Assembly (NCBI RefSeq): GCF_934630535.1
Contig: NZ_CAKTVU010000002.1
Coordinates: 62,001 to 126,000 of the forward strand
Reading direction: 5' to 3'
Origin: an uncultured Senegalimassilia sp.
Lineage (GTDB): Bacteria; Actinomycetota; Coriobacteriia; Coriobacteriales; Eggerthellaceae
DNA length: 64,000 nt
Shown here: in pieces, positions 1 to 10,860 of the stretch
Layout of the letters: each line of letters starts with the position of its first letter
Numbering within the stretch: position 1 is the stretch's first letter
The notes under the pieces: generated by a model
Databases searched by the model: none
Seen by the model: only the letters and a program-made list of their open reading frames with translations
What the model was told of the DNA's origin: nothing
Position numbers and translations under genes: made by a program

Positions 1-1
1 C

Positions 2-766
2 GCCGATGGGTCGTCGGTCACCTTCGAGCTGCGCGATTCGGCCGAGACGCGCGCCGCGTATCCGTACGGCTTCAAGCTGAACATGACCTACGCCATCACG
101 GGCGAGGCCACACTTTCCCAAACGTTTCGCGTGACGAACACCGGCGATGCGACGCTGCCGTTTTGCGTGGGCGGGCATCCGGCGTTCAACGTGCCCGTGG
201 GGGCATCGTCGCAGGTTGTAGGCGATGGCAAGGGTGAAGCGAGTGGGGAATCGGGCGCCGTTGCGGGCGCTGCCGAAGGCGAGGCGGCCAACGAGACGTG
301 CGCGGAATCGGACGCTGCTCGCACGCCGCTGCCCGCTGCGGCCGACGAGGCCTTCGAGGATTACGTGCTCAAGTTCGCCCGCCCTTGGAGCTGCACGCTG
401 CCGGTGATCGGCGAAGATGGCCTTATGAGCTGGGATAACGCATTCGAATGCCCGCAGGGATCGGACACCGTGGCGCTGACGCACGGGTCGTTCGCCCACG
501 ATGCGCTGATGTTCACGGACGTTCCCGGCAACGTGCTCACGCTGCTGGGCACGAAAAGCGGGCATGGCGTGCGCGTCGAGTTCTCGGGTTTTCCCTATAT
601 CGGCGTATGGTCCGCGGCCAACGACGCGCCGTTCGTGGCGCTCGAGCCGTGGTCGGGGCACACCACCGCCCACGACGAGGATGACGTGTTCGAGCACAAA
701 GCCGGCATGACGCTGCTGGCCCCAGGCGAAACCAACGAGCGCACGTTCCACCTCACGCTGTTCTAG
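2..766 (+). CDS. Aldose 1-epimerase-like protein, 5' end outside window
   Basis: The reading frame is open from base 2, so the gene begins upstream and only its last ~254 codons are here; the Met codon at 83 is internal. The motif GGHPAFNVP and the C-terminal stretch PFVALEPWSGHTT with DEDDVFEHK match the LacX/YeaD branch of the galactose-mutarotase family, cytoplasmic enzymes that interconvert sugar anomers. An Ala/Gly/Glu/Ser-rich stretch of about 45 residues (roughly 220-345 in the window) interrupts the fold after the HPAFN motif. It is not part of the family core and looks like a low-complexity loop insertion. The family is clear; the substrate cannot be told. The next gene is separated by a long palindrome. 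Confidence 0.85.
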   Translation, partial: ADGSSVTFELRDSAETRAAYPYGFKLNMTYAITGEATLSQTFRVTNTGDATLPFCVGGHPAFNVPVGASSQVVGDGKGEASGESGAVAGAAEGEAANETCAESDAARTPLPAAADEAFEDYVLKFARPWSCTLPVIGEDGLMSWDNAFECPQGSDTVALTHGSFAHDALMFTDVPGNVLTLLGTKSGHGVRVEFSGFPYIGVWSAANDAPFVALEPWSGHTTAHDEDDVFEHKAGMTLLAPGETNERTFHLTLF

Positions 767-801
767 CTGACCCCCGCTTCAAGGTTCAATCGGCTGCTTT
801 T

Positions 802-840
802 ATAAGATGCTTATGAGTATGATACTCATAAGCATCTTAT
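802..840. promoter_or_regulatory. Perfect 39-base palindrome
   Basis: Two 19-base arms (802-820 and 822-840) are exact reverse complements around one central G. The arms are AT-rich and contain GATGCTTATGAGTAT. No T-tract follows, and it lies 36 bases after the epimerase stop and ~130 bases before the surface-protein start. It could be a regulator operator for the downstream gene or a factor-dependent terminator. The single-base centre and perfect symmetry favour a protein-binding site or a cruciform. Confidence 0.7.
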
Positions 841-968
841 GCACAAGGAAGTGATTGGGTGCAAAACCGCAGGTGGGCGAGGGGATTCGCATATGCGAAC
901 CTAGGCAATGGGAAAAACGTGGCGCAATGTGTCTCCATGGAAACCGGCTTTTGACCAAGGAGGCAGCC

Positions 969-2957
969 ATGCGCAAACGACACTCTGAACACCAAGCACG
1001 CCACGCGAAGGATTGCCCGCTGACGAACGGAGCGGAGCGCCGCACGGGCACCAAAATAGCCTGCGTCGGCGTGAGCGCACTCATAGCGGGCCAGCTGTTC
1101 ATGCCTGCAGCTTCGCTTGCAGCTGAGGCGGCGGACCAGGATACTGCAGCAGGCAACGCTGCCGCAGTCGTGGCCCCGGCAGCTCAAGCAACGCCTGCGG
1201 CGGAAACCGTCCCCGCGGCAAACGCGACGCCCGCGTCGGCGGCGCCAGCAGCTTCCGCGCCTGCAACCGATAGCGCCCCGGCCGACCAGCAGGCCGCTGC
1301 CCAGCAGGCTCAGCCCGCCACGCCGGCGGCAACGGCGAGCGGCTCCGCCGACAGCGCCGCGCCGGCCAACGATGCCATCCAGACCTGCGGCGTGACCGAC
1401 GTCGTCGGCGGCGAAGGCGGCGTGAAGATCAACACCACCGTGGTCGACCATTACACGGACTGCGTGCTTCCGGGCGATATCACGCTTATGAAGGGGCAGC
1501 CCTACACTTTCGATTTTCCCGATGTGGAAGGCGGCATACCGGAAACGCCGCTCAGCGGAATCGTCGAGACAAAGTATTACCGGGCCGATGCCGCTTCAGG
1601 CTCCCTTGTCGAAGTTCTGGACGCATCCATGTCTGATGTGACGGCTCATTTCGAACCTGTCGGCAGTCACATGAGGCTGACGCTCACCTTTACGGGCGGC
1701 GCGGCAAGCGGCGCATACCAGCTTACGCGCAATGAGGCCCTTTATATCGGTGCGTCACTGACGTATACCGGCACCGACTATGAGGGTGACCATATCATCG
1801 TTGGCGATCCCGACGATATCTTCAACGCCTACAAGCCGGGGGGTTCGGTCGTCGTCAACGAAACCAGGGACGATTACTATATCCGCTATGCCATCAATAG
1901 CACTATCACGCTCGTTGCATCGGAAAACAAAGCTCTCGAAAATCTGAACGTCAACAACGTGAAGACCGACTATGCGCCCGGCGAGGCCCCGCGTGCGACC
2001 GCGACGATTCCTGTCGCCGATGCCGACAAGTACGAGATTGCCTACGAGTGCTGGGAAGAGATGGACGGCAGCGACCCCGCAGAGCTCACGCCCGTTGCGT
2101 TCTGGTATTCCGATCCCGCTAAGTACACGCCGGGTATGAAGAAGATCGATCGCTTTGAAGAGGGCAAGTTCTACATGTACTCCGTTGAGCTGCGGCTCAA
2201 GGATGGCAACACCCTGGCCGATGACTACAACGTGAACGTCAACGGCCATTGGGTGAGCAATACCTTCAAGACCGTCGAGGGTGTGTTTGCGCCGAATGCG
2301 GCGAATATGCTGTGCGAGCAGCCGATCGGCGAATGGCAGGCCATCGACCTTATCGAGATCAATGGCGCCACGACCACCTTCAAGGCGGGCGACAAGCCGG
2401 TGTTCACGGCGGGCACTCCGGAAGGCTCGAACGCCATTTTCCAGTGCGAATACTGGATGGGCAGCGATGGCAGCGATGCGAACTCCGTTGAGTTCTGGGA
2501 TAAGAACATCACGAACCACATCGATGCCTTCAAGCCCGGCGTGACGTACCGCTACGGCGTGTACCTTAAGCCGGCGCGCGGCTTCTACTTCGCACCCGGC
2601 GCCAAGCTGATGATCAACGGCGTGGAATATGGCTACCAGGTGGGCGAGGCAAGCGAGGTCGATCCCGAGAGCGGATGTGCTTTCACCCTGTGGCTGAGTA
2701 CCGATCTAGTCTTCACGCCGGAAGGGGTTGCACCCAAACCCGCGCCGCAGCCTGACCCGCAACCTGGCGATAACAACGGCGGCACGATCAAGGCCGACAA
2801 CCCTGTCAAGCCTGCAGCTGCTAAGGCTGCGGCAAAGCCCGCCACGGGCGAACTTGCCGCTACAGGCGACGACATGGCCCTAACGGCAGCTGCTCTGGGA
2901 ATCGCTGGAGCGACGGCGGTCACGGCCGTCGCCGCAGCAAAGCGCCGTAACCGCTAG
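969..2957 (+). CDS. Secreted, LAxTG-anchored surface protein
   Basis: A 662-residue exported protein. The start at 969 is chosen because AAGGAGG lies 5 bases upstream; an in-frame upstream codon at 855 has no such site. Residues ~1-50 form a long signal peptide (basic start, hydrophobic core, Ala-rich cleavage region). An Ala/Pro-rich linker follows to ~130. The middle has at least two related ~100-residue units, each with a conserved Trp, a DGSD motif and an F/Y-x-x-G-x-x-Y pattern, probably beta-sandwich surface repeats. The C-terminus has a Pro-rich stretch, LAATG, a hydrophobic segment and KRRNR, the order of a sortase signal with the LAxTG variant used by many actinobacteria. The ligand or role is unknown. 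Confidence 0.8.
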   Translation: MRKRHSEHQARHAKDCPLTNGAERRTGTKIACVGVSALIAGQLFMPAASLAAEAADQDTAAGNAAAVVAPAAQATPAAETVPAANATPASAAPAASAPATDSAPADQQAAAQQAQPATPAATASGSADSAAPANDAIQTCGVTDVVGGEGGVKINTTVVDHYTDCVLPGDITLMKGQPYTFDFPDVEGGIPETPLSGIVETKYYRADAASGSLVEVLDASMSDVTAHFEPVGSHMRLTLTFTGGAASGAYQLTRNEALYIGASLTYTGTDYEGDHIIVGDPDDIFNAYKPGGSVVVNETRDDYYIRYAINSTITLVASENKALENLNVNNVKTDYAPGEAPRATATIPVADADKYEIAYECWEEMDGSDPAELTPVAFWYSDPAKYTPGMKKIDRFEEGKFYMYSVELRLKDGNTLADDYNVNVNGHWVSNTFKTVEGVFAPNAANMLCEQPIGEWQAIDLIEINGATTTFKAGDKPVFTAGTPEGSNAIFQCEYWMGSDGSDANSVEFWDKNITNHIDAFKPGVTYRYGVYLKPARGFYFAPGAKLMINGVEYGYQVGEASEVDPESGCAFTLWLSTDLVFTPEGVAPKPAPQPDPQPGDNNGGTIKADNPVKPAAAKAAAKPATGELAATGDDMALTAAALGIAGATAVTAVAAAKRRNR

Positions 2958-3081
2958 GCACGCCTGAGCTCAACATCTGCTCGCGTCGCGCCTCGCACCT
3001 GCTCGGATTTCCGCTTGTCTCGTGATGCTCGAGACGGGCTGGATCTGATCGTTGGGGCTTCGATTTTGCCACGACTAAGCG

Positions 3082-3118
3082 CGCCGCCGCGACCACCATC
3101 GCGGCGGCGTTTCCCTTT
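3082..3118 (+). terminator. Intrinsic terminator after surface-protein gene
   Basis: Arms of 11 bases (3082-3092 and 3099-3109) pair perfectly around a 6-base loop and are followed by TTTCCCTTT. Confidence 0.8.
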
Positions 3119-3280
3119 AGGTCGCTCACGCTATCGATTCCCCCGCCCCCAAATGACGTGCTTTTGAAAAATCTGCTGCATGCTAGTTTCCGCTAAAGTG
3201 GTCAAAACCCCATATAAATCGATTATCGGCCTTACACCGAATGGCAATCGCCTAAGTGGACAGGGGGTGACAAAACACGC

Positions 3281-3310
3281 TTGACGCAAACCATACGGTT
3301 GCGCTAAAGT
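3281..3310 (+). promoter_or_regulatory. Sigma-70-type promoter for HTH gene
   Basis: TTGACG at 3281-3286, an 18-base spacer and TAAAGT at 3305-3310. Initiation would fall near 3317, giving a leader of ~110 bases before the chosen GTG start. Confidence 0.6.
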
Positions 3311-3426
3311 ACCCCCATCATTATTCGCACGCTTTGCAAGGGGCATTGCGTGTCAGGGAAGCTGTCGCGGCGTTCGGCTATGGTCTTGCGGATTCCGTCG
3401 ATTTCACCATGAAAGAGGGATGTACC

Positions 3427-3702
3427 GTGGGCCAGACCGCAGCGGAGCAAGTTGAGCGAAAACGTGGTGTGGGATTGACCGATTCGCAATTGCGGATCCT
3501 CGGCTACATCGCATCGTGCGGAGCGCAGGGGTGTACTGATACCAAGCAAGCCATCGCCGAAAAGCTCGGCGTGTGCCCGAAGACGGTCGATCGTGCCGTG
3601 CGCCGCATGCGCGACGACGGGCTGATCATCTCAAGGGCGCGCTTCGACGAAAACGGTTCCCAGCTCGGCAACGTCTACTTCATCGGCGCGGGTTCAAGAT
3701 AA
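3427..3702 (+). CDS. Small winged-helix/HTH DNA-binding protein
   Basis: 91 residues starting at GTG 3427, which has AGAGGGA about 7 bases upstream; the in-frame ATG at 3409 has no ribosome site. Residues ~17-80 form an HTH fold of the type in which helix 3 carries the phrase KTVDRAVRRMRDDG, followed by a wing. It is clearly a paralogue of the 15408 gene: both share LT(D/N)SQL-IL, GC-(D/E)(T/S)K, IAE-L-V and KTVDRA. Nothing suggests an enzymatic or sensory domain, so it is probably a small transcription factor. Its targets are unknown; a promoter and terminator flank it, so it is transcribed alone. Confidence 0.75.
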   Translation: MGQTAAEQVERKRGVGLTDSQLRILGYIASCGAQGCTDTKQAIAEKLGVCPKTVDRAVRRMRDDGLIISRARFDENGSQLGNVYFIGAGSR

Positions 3703-3722
3703 TAGGTTGCGGTTGTTCTTAG

Positions 3723-3760
3723 GCCGCCGACGGCTAAGTGCGTCGGCGGCTTTTCGTTTA
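3723..3760 (+). terminator. Intrinsic terminator after HTH gene
   Basis: GCCGCCGACG (3723-3732) pairs perfectly with CGTCGGCGGC (3741-3750); TTTTCGTTTA follows. Confidence 0.85.
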
Positions 3761-3790
3761 GGCTATACGGAAAAGGGGCGTATCGGCTGA

Positions 3791-4558
3791 TGTCAGATCC
3801 TCCTGAACATCTATAGCAACTGCGTCAAATACAACCGCCGCGGCGGCAGGGTGATAACGCATGTGGTTTCAAACGAGCAACCCGATGGCAAGATTTTGGT
3901 TCGCTGGGAGATCGCCGACACCGGCATCGGCATGAGCCAGGAGTTCCTGGAGCACGTTTTCGAACCTTTTGCGCGGGAGGAAAACGCAGGCAACGGCGTT
4001 AGCGGTACTGGTTTGGGCATGCCGATCGTTAAGCAGCTCGTTGAGCTTATGGGCGGAACCATCAAAGTTTCCAGCAAGCTGAACGTGGGGTCCGCGTTCG
4101 TGATCTCCATCCCGTTCGATCCGGCTCCGGCCCCGCGTGAGACCGAGCAGGTCGCGAGCGGATCTGCCCTGCAAGGTCGACGCTTGCTGCTGGCCGAAGA
4201 CAACGACCTGAACGCGGAAATCGCCGCAACGCTTCTGGAAAGCGATGGCGCATACGTCTCGATTGCAGGCGATGGCGCGCAGGCGCTGGAGGCGTTTGCC
4301 AAAAGCCCCGTCGGAACCTTCGATGTCATACTCATGGACGTGGTGATGCCGAAGATGGACGGCTTGGCTGCCACCAGGGCCATTCGCGCTCTCGATCGCC
4401 CTGATGCGGTGAGCATCCCTATCATCGCGATGACGGGCAACGCGTTCCAAGAGGACGTGTAGGAATGCCTTGAAGCCGGCATGAACGCCCACCTAGCCAA
4501 GCCGATCGAGGTGGCGAAGGCGGATTGCATCATCGCAGCGGCAATGGACAGGGTCTAG
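3791..4558 (+). pseudogene. Remnant of hybrid sensor histidine kinase/response regulator
   Basis: The translated remnant begins abruptly inside the kinase ATP-binding domain: the N-box-like ILLNIYSNCVKYN follows an in-frame TGA at 3788. It then shows DTGIGM (G1), FEPF (F-box) and GTGLGM (G2), so the sensor and dimerisation regions are gone. A receiver domain follows with LLAEDN, the phospho-acceptor in VILMDVVMPKMDG and the conserved Thr in IIAMTG. A TAG at 4460-4462 interrupts the receiver where kin have a sense codon. The same frame continues as ECLEAGMNAHLAKPIE to a stop at 4556-4558, so the missing piece is still readable. Truncation plus nonsense mutation means a decaying gene; no transposon scar is visible. 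Confidence 0.85.
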
Positions 4559-4942
4559 ACGGCGTCCGGCAATAGCTGCCAGACGGTAGTGCTGACCTTC
4601 TCTGAACCCAAAAAGGCCCGCGGGCCTTTCCGTATACGAGGCTGTTCGATATGTCATACCGCTCCGTGAGATGATCGACCTTTACCTCCATCACAGTGCG
4701 GCTGCGCGACATAGTGAGAACCACGCTCGCGAGTGTCACCGCCCCCTATGGGCGCGATAAAGGTCGACTCCATGCGAAATCTTTCGAACGAAAGCGGCCC
4801 CTAACTGGCGCACATCTTCCCGGGTGATCACAAATAAGCAGGCAACTGGATCCAGCCTATAAAAGGCGAGGTAAAATGAGGTCTTAGTTGAGATTCGTGA
4901 AACCAATCGCGCATTCTATCCGCCGATAAGAAAGGCATCACT
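4559..4942. other. 384-base intergenic stretch, one palindrome, no gene seen
   Basis: It contains an 18-base perfect palindrome (AAAGGCCCG/CGGGCCTTT, 4612-4629) followed by TCC, a weak terminator candidate. A minus-strand open frame at 4530-4739 has no ribosome site and no family resemblance, so I do not call it. The right end supplies the leader of the 4943 gene. Confidence 0.5.
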
Positions 4943-5737
4943 ATGGGCATTTTCGATAAGGGCTTCGACCCGATGAAGGAAATCCAGAAGGCCTCGGAGA
5001 ACGTTGCAAAAGCCGCAGGCGACGCGGCGGGCGCTGCAGGCAAGGCCGCCGGCTGCCTCGTTGAGAAAGCCGGCACGGCGGCGAGCGACGGGGCGCAAAG
5101 CGTTGGCTCCTTCGTGGGCAATGCGGCGAACGGCATCCGTGAGGGAGCCTCTACGGTCCTTGCTGGCGCCAACGATCAGATAGAGAAGGCGAAGGATGCG
5201 CGAAAGGCGAAGGAGAAGAACTTCACCTCGCTCGAGTCTCTACAACCCGTGGTCAATGTCGTCAACGACGCAGCGATGGCGCTTGACGACAAAGACCGCA
5301 CCATCAAGGAAAGCGCAATTCCCGAGGTCGTGGCAGGGGCCATCGGCGCTGGCGTCGGCGGCGTCGGGTCGTTCATGGCGCTCTACGGTCTAGGCACCGT
5401 CGGTCTTTCCGCTGCTGGCATCACATCGGGGCTCGCTACGGCGGGAGCAGTCGTCGGCGGCGGCATGGTCGCGGGGGTCTTTGTGCTCGCAGCGCCGGTT
5501 GCCATCGCGGCAGGTACGGGCGTCGCGGTTGCGTCCCGCCTCAAAAACAAGCAGCTCTGCCAGGAGAAGGAGCGCCTCTATAAGGAAGCGCTCGCCAAGC
5601 ACCAGGCGATCATTAAGGCACTAAAGGAGGAGTCCGACGCGAGCGCCGAGCGGCTCGAGTACCTGCGCTCCCTCAACATCCTTCTCGAGCGCGCTGTGAA
5701 CGACCTCAAGAGCGACCTGTCGATTCAAGATGAGTAG
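4943..5737 (+). CDS. Unknown glycine-rich membrane protein with C-terminal coiled coil
   Basis: 264 residues. Residues ~1-95 are Ala/Gly/Lys-rich and amphipathic, with no signal peptide. Residues ~130-200 form two or three hydrophobic segments full of small residues (AGAIGAGVGGVGSF; AAGAVVGGGMVAGVFVLAAP), a glycine-zipper pattern typical of proteins that oligomerise in membranes. Residues ~205-260 are highly charged and coiled-coil-like. The ribosome site is GAAAGG. The stop overlaps the next start by 8 bases, so the two proteins are translationally coupled and probably work together. I do not recognise a named family. A pore-forming or membrane-remodelling role is possible but is inference from the glycine zipper alone. 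Confidence 0.75.
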   Translation: MGIFDKGFDPMKEIQKASENVAKAAGDAAGAAGKAAGCLVEKAGTAASDGAQSVGSFVGNAANGIREGASTVLAGANDQIEKAKDARKAKEKNFTSLESLQPVVNVVNDAAMALDDKDRTIKESAIPEVVAGAIGAGVGGVGSFMALYGLGTVGLSAAGITSGLATAGAVVGGGMVAGVFVLAAPVAIAAGTGVAVASRLKNKQLCQEKERLYKEALAKHQAIIKALKEESDASAERLEYLRSLNILLERAVNDLKSDLSIQDE

Positions 5738-7088
5738 GTACAGATACACGGACGGCGAGAAGGAGATTAACGCAGTCCTCGCTCATCAGGATGATCAGAT
5801 TAAGAAGATCAACTTCCCGCCCGCGGCGGAGGCCGAGGATCGGATTACGAGCAGCGAGGCTATTCTCGCCTCGCTAGGCTACGATTTGCCGAAAAGAGGC
5901 GCAACCCCGCGGTGCGGCGGCAAGCCGGCCATCATCCCAACATGGGAAGAGTTGCTCGAGGACGCCCTGCAAGCGGGCAAAGGCGGAACGGAACTCGAAG
6001 CCCTCTTCAATGAGGACGAGCTCAGGGAGAACGCCGCGGCGGTCGCCGCACTGAACGAGGAGTACGACCAGCTTCATCATCTCGACCCTCTGGACGTGAC
6101 CATAACGGCAGGCGCCGGCCTGTTGGCGGCGGCAGTCGACATCCTTCTCGTCGGTATCCCGGAGAAGTTCCCGGGCGGCCTCAAGGCGGGTCCCCTCTCC
6201 GACTACATGCGCGACTATTTTGACAGGCGCTATCCTCCCGAGGAGATGGAGAAGCTCGCTAACTCCAAGGTGAGCAAAGTCCCGTACGACGCCCAGGACA
6301 ACAGGAACACGGCGGTCCGCATAGAGGGGCTCTCGGCTTACTACCACCGCCTGCTCTCCCTGGGGCACGACCCGCTGCTCGGTCTGGTATTCGGCACGTC
6401 CGACATTCTCGCGGGCAAGATGACCACGATTGACAAGGCAGGAAGAGTAGTCTCGCAGTCCATGGAGTGTTACACGGGACGCAAGGAGGTCGACGTTTTC
6501 GTCGCGCTCGCCAAGCAGATTCTCCACTTCAAGTCCGATGTCACGACCTCGATGGGACTGCCGGCCCCGCTCATGGGTCTATTCAACCTCATGCAGTTCG
6601 GGAGCATCGGCGAGTACGAGCAGACTGTGGCGGAGATAGCACAGGGAATGTACTTCGAGGGCTACGACTTCATCCACTTCTGCTCAATGTCCGTGCCTGT
6701 CGCGATTGTCGAGGTGGTCGTGAGGCTTTGCTACGCGTTCAAGCGCATGAAGGAAGGCGTGCCCCTCAAGGACGCCATCCCACTGTCGACATCCCGTAAC
6801 AAGAACCCCAAGCTCTCGACGATGCTCTTCGTCGCCCACTGCGCGGCGACAGCGGTGAACGCAGGCAAAGTGGCGTTCACCAAGAATCCGATGGCAATCA
6901 ATTACCCTCAGTGGATTGCGTTCGGCAAATACTCCTATCAGCAGCTCAAATGGGCGGCGCTGACGAAGCCGACGCAGCGCGATGCGTACGTGCGCCGCGC
7001 CATAGAAGGCGACCTCTGCAAAATGTATGAGGGCATCGATCTGTTATTTGGCGAAATGTGCCCAGAAGCAGTCGTAATCGGCGGATGA
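5730..7088 (+). CDS. Unknown 452-residue partner of the glycine-rich membrane protein
   Basis: Starts inside the end of the previous gene (8-base overlap). Residues ~1-125 are polar and helical. A hydrophobic hairpin lies at ~128-150 (VTITAGAGLLAAAVDILLVG). A mixed region follows with LSLGHDPLLGLVFGTSDIL at ~210-228 and further hydrophobic helices near 280-295 and 320-345. No ATPase, nuclease, protease or HTH signature is visible. The layout suggests a membrane-associated, mostly alpha-helical protein. Its function is unknown. The pair is flanked by a decayed kinase on one side and a shared terminator on the other, which makes it a self-contained two-gene unit. Confidence 0.7.
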   Translation: MSRYRYTDGEKEINAVLAHQDDQIKKINFPPAAEAEDRITSSEAILASLGYDLPKRGATPRCGGKPAIIPTWEELLEDALQAGKGGTELEALFNEDELRENAAAVAALNEEYDQLHHLDPLDVTITAGAGLLAAAVDILLVGIPEKFPGGLKAGPLSDYMRDYFDRRYPPEEMEKLANSKVSKVPYDAQDNRNTAVRIEGLSAYYHRLLSLGHDPLLGLVFGTSDILAGKMTTIDKAGRVVSQSMECYTGRKEVDVFVALAKQILHFKSDVTTSMGLPAPLMGLFNLMQFGSIGEYEQTVAEIAQGMYFEGYDFIHFCSMSVPVAIVEVVVRLCYAFKRMKEGVPLKDAIPLSTSRNKNPKLSTMLFVAHCAATAVNAGKVAFTKNPMAINYPQWIAFGKYSYQQLKWAALTKPTQRDAYVRRAIEGDLCKMYEGIDLLFGEMCPEAVVIGG

Positions 7089-7125
7089 GGCAATGAATGC
7101 GGAAACCATCCGCGATATCATCAGA

Positions 7126-7156
7126 AAGCGCCGGGGAAGCCCCGGCGCTTTCCTTG
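7126..7156. terminator. Terminator shared by convergent genes
   Basis: AAAGCGCCGGGG (7126-7137) pairs perfectly with 7141-7152 around a 3-base loop. With A-runs on one side and TTT on the other it can serve the + strand cassette and the - strand PFOR gene. Confidence 0.8.
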
Positions 7157-7176
7157 CGTGAAAAACCTTCGTCCGC

Positions 7177-10773
<3,597 letters not shown>

Positions 10774-10860
10774 TGTGAAGCCCCTCTCCGCAACGATGGT
10801 TCGAAACGCGAGCGGGGGCGCGCAAAACGGCCCCCGCGAATTATCGGTATATGGAAGCTG

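Larger units (their letters stand above)
2958..3426. other. 469-base intergenic stretch with terminator and promoter
   Basis: No credible gene is visible. The left part holds the terminator of the surface-protein gene at 3082-3118. The right part holds a good sigma-70-type promoter at 3281-3310 and a ~110-base leader for the HTH gene. The leader can form a small hairpin (CACGC near 3331 with GCGTG near 3350). It does not match the riboswitch seen upstream of the paralogous HTH gene at 15408. Confidence 0.6.

Noticed and set aside
845..968. Riboswitch in the leader of the surface-protein gene
   Set aside because: Some bases resemble a GEMM leader (GGTGCAAAACC, GGCAATGGG), but the GACGCAAAGC core and the GAAA-closed stem are missing, so no known class fits.
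4530..4739. A 69-codon minus-strand gene between the kinase remnant and the cassette
   Set aside because: No ribosome site, overlap with the kinase remnant's end and no recognisable protein features.
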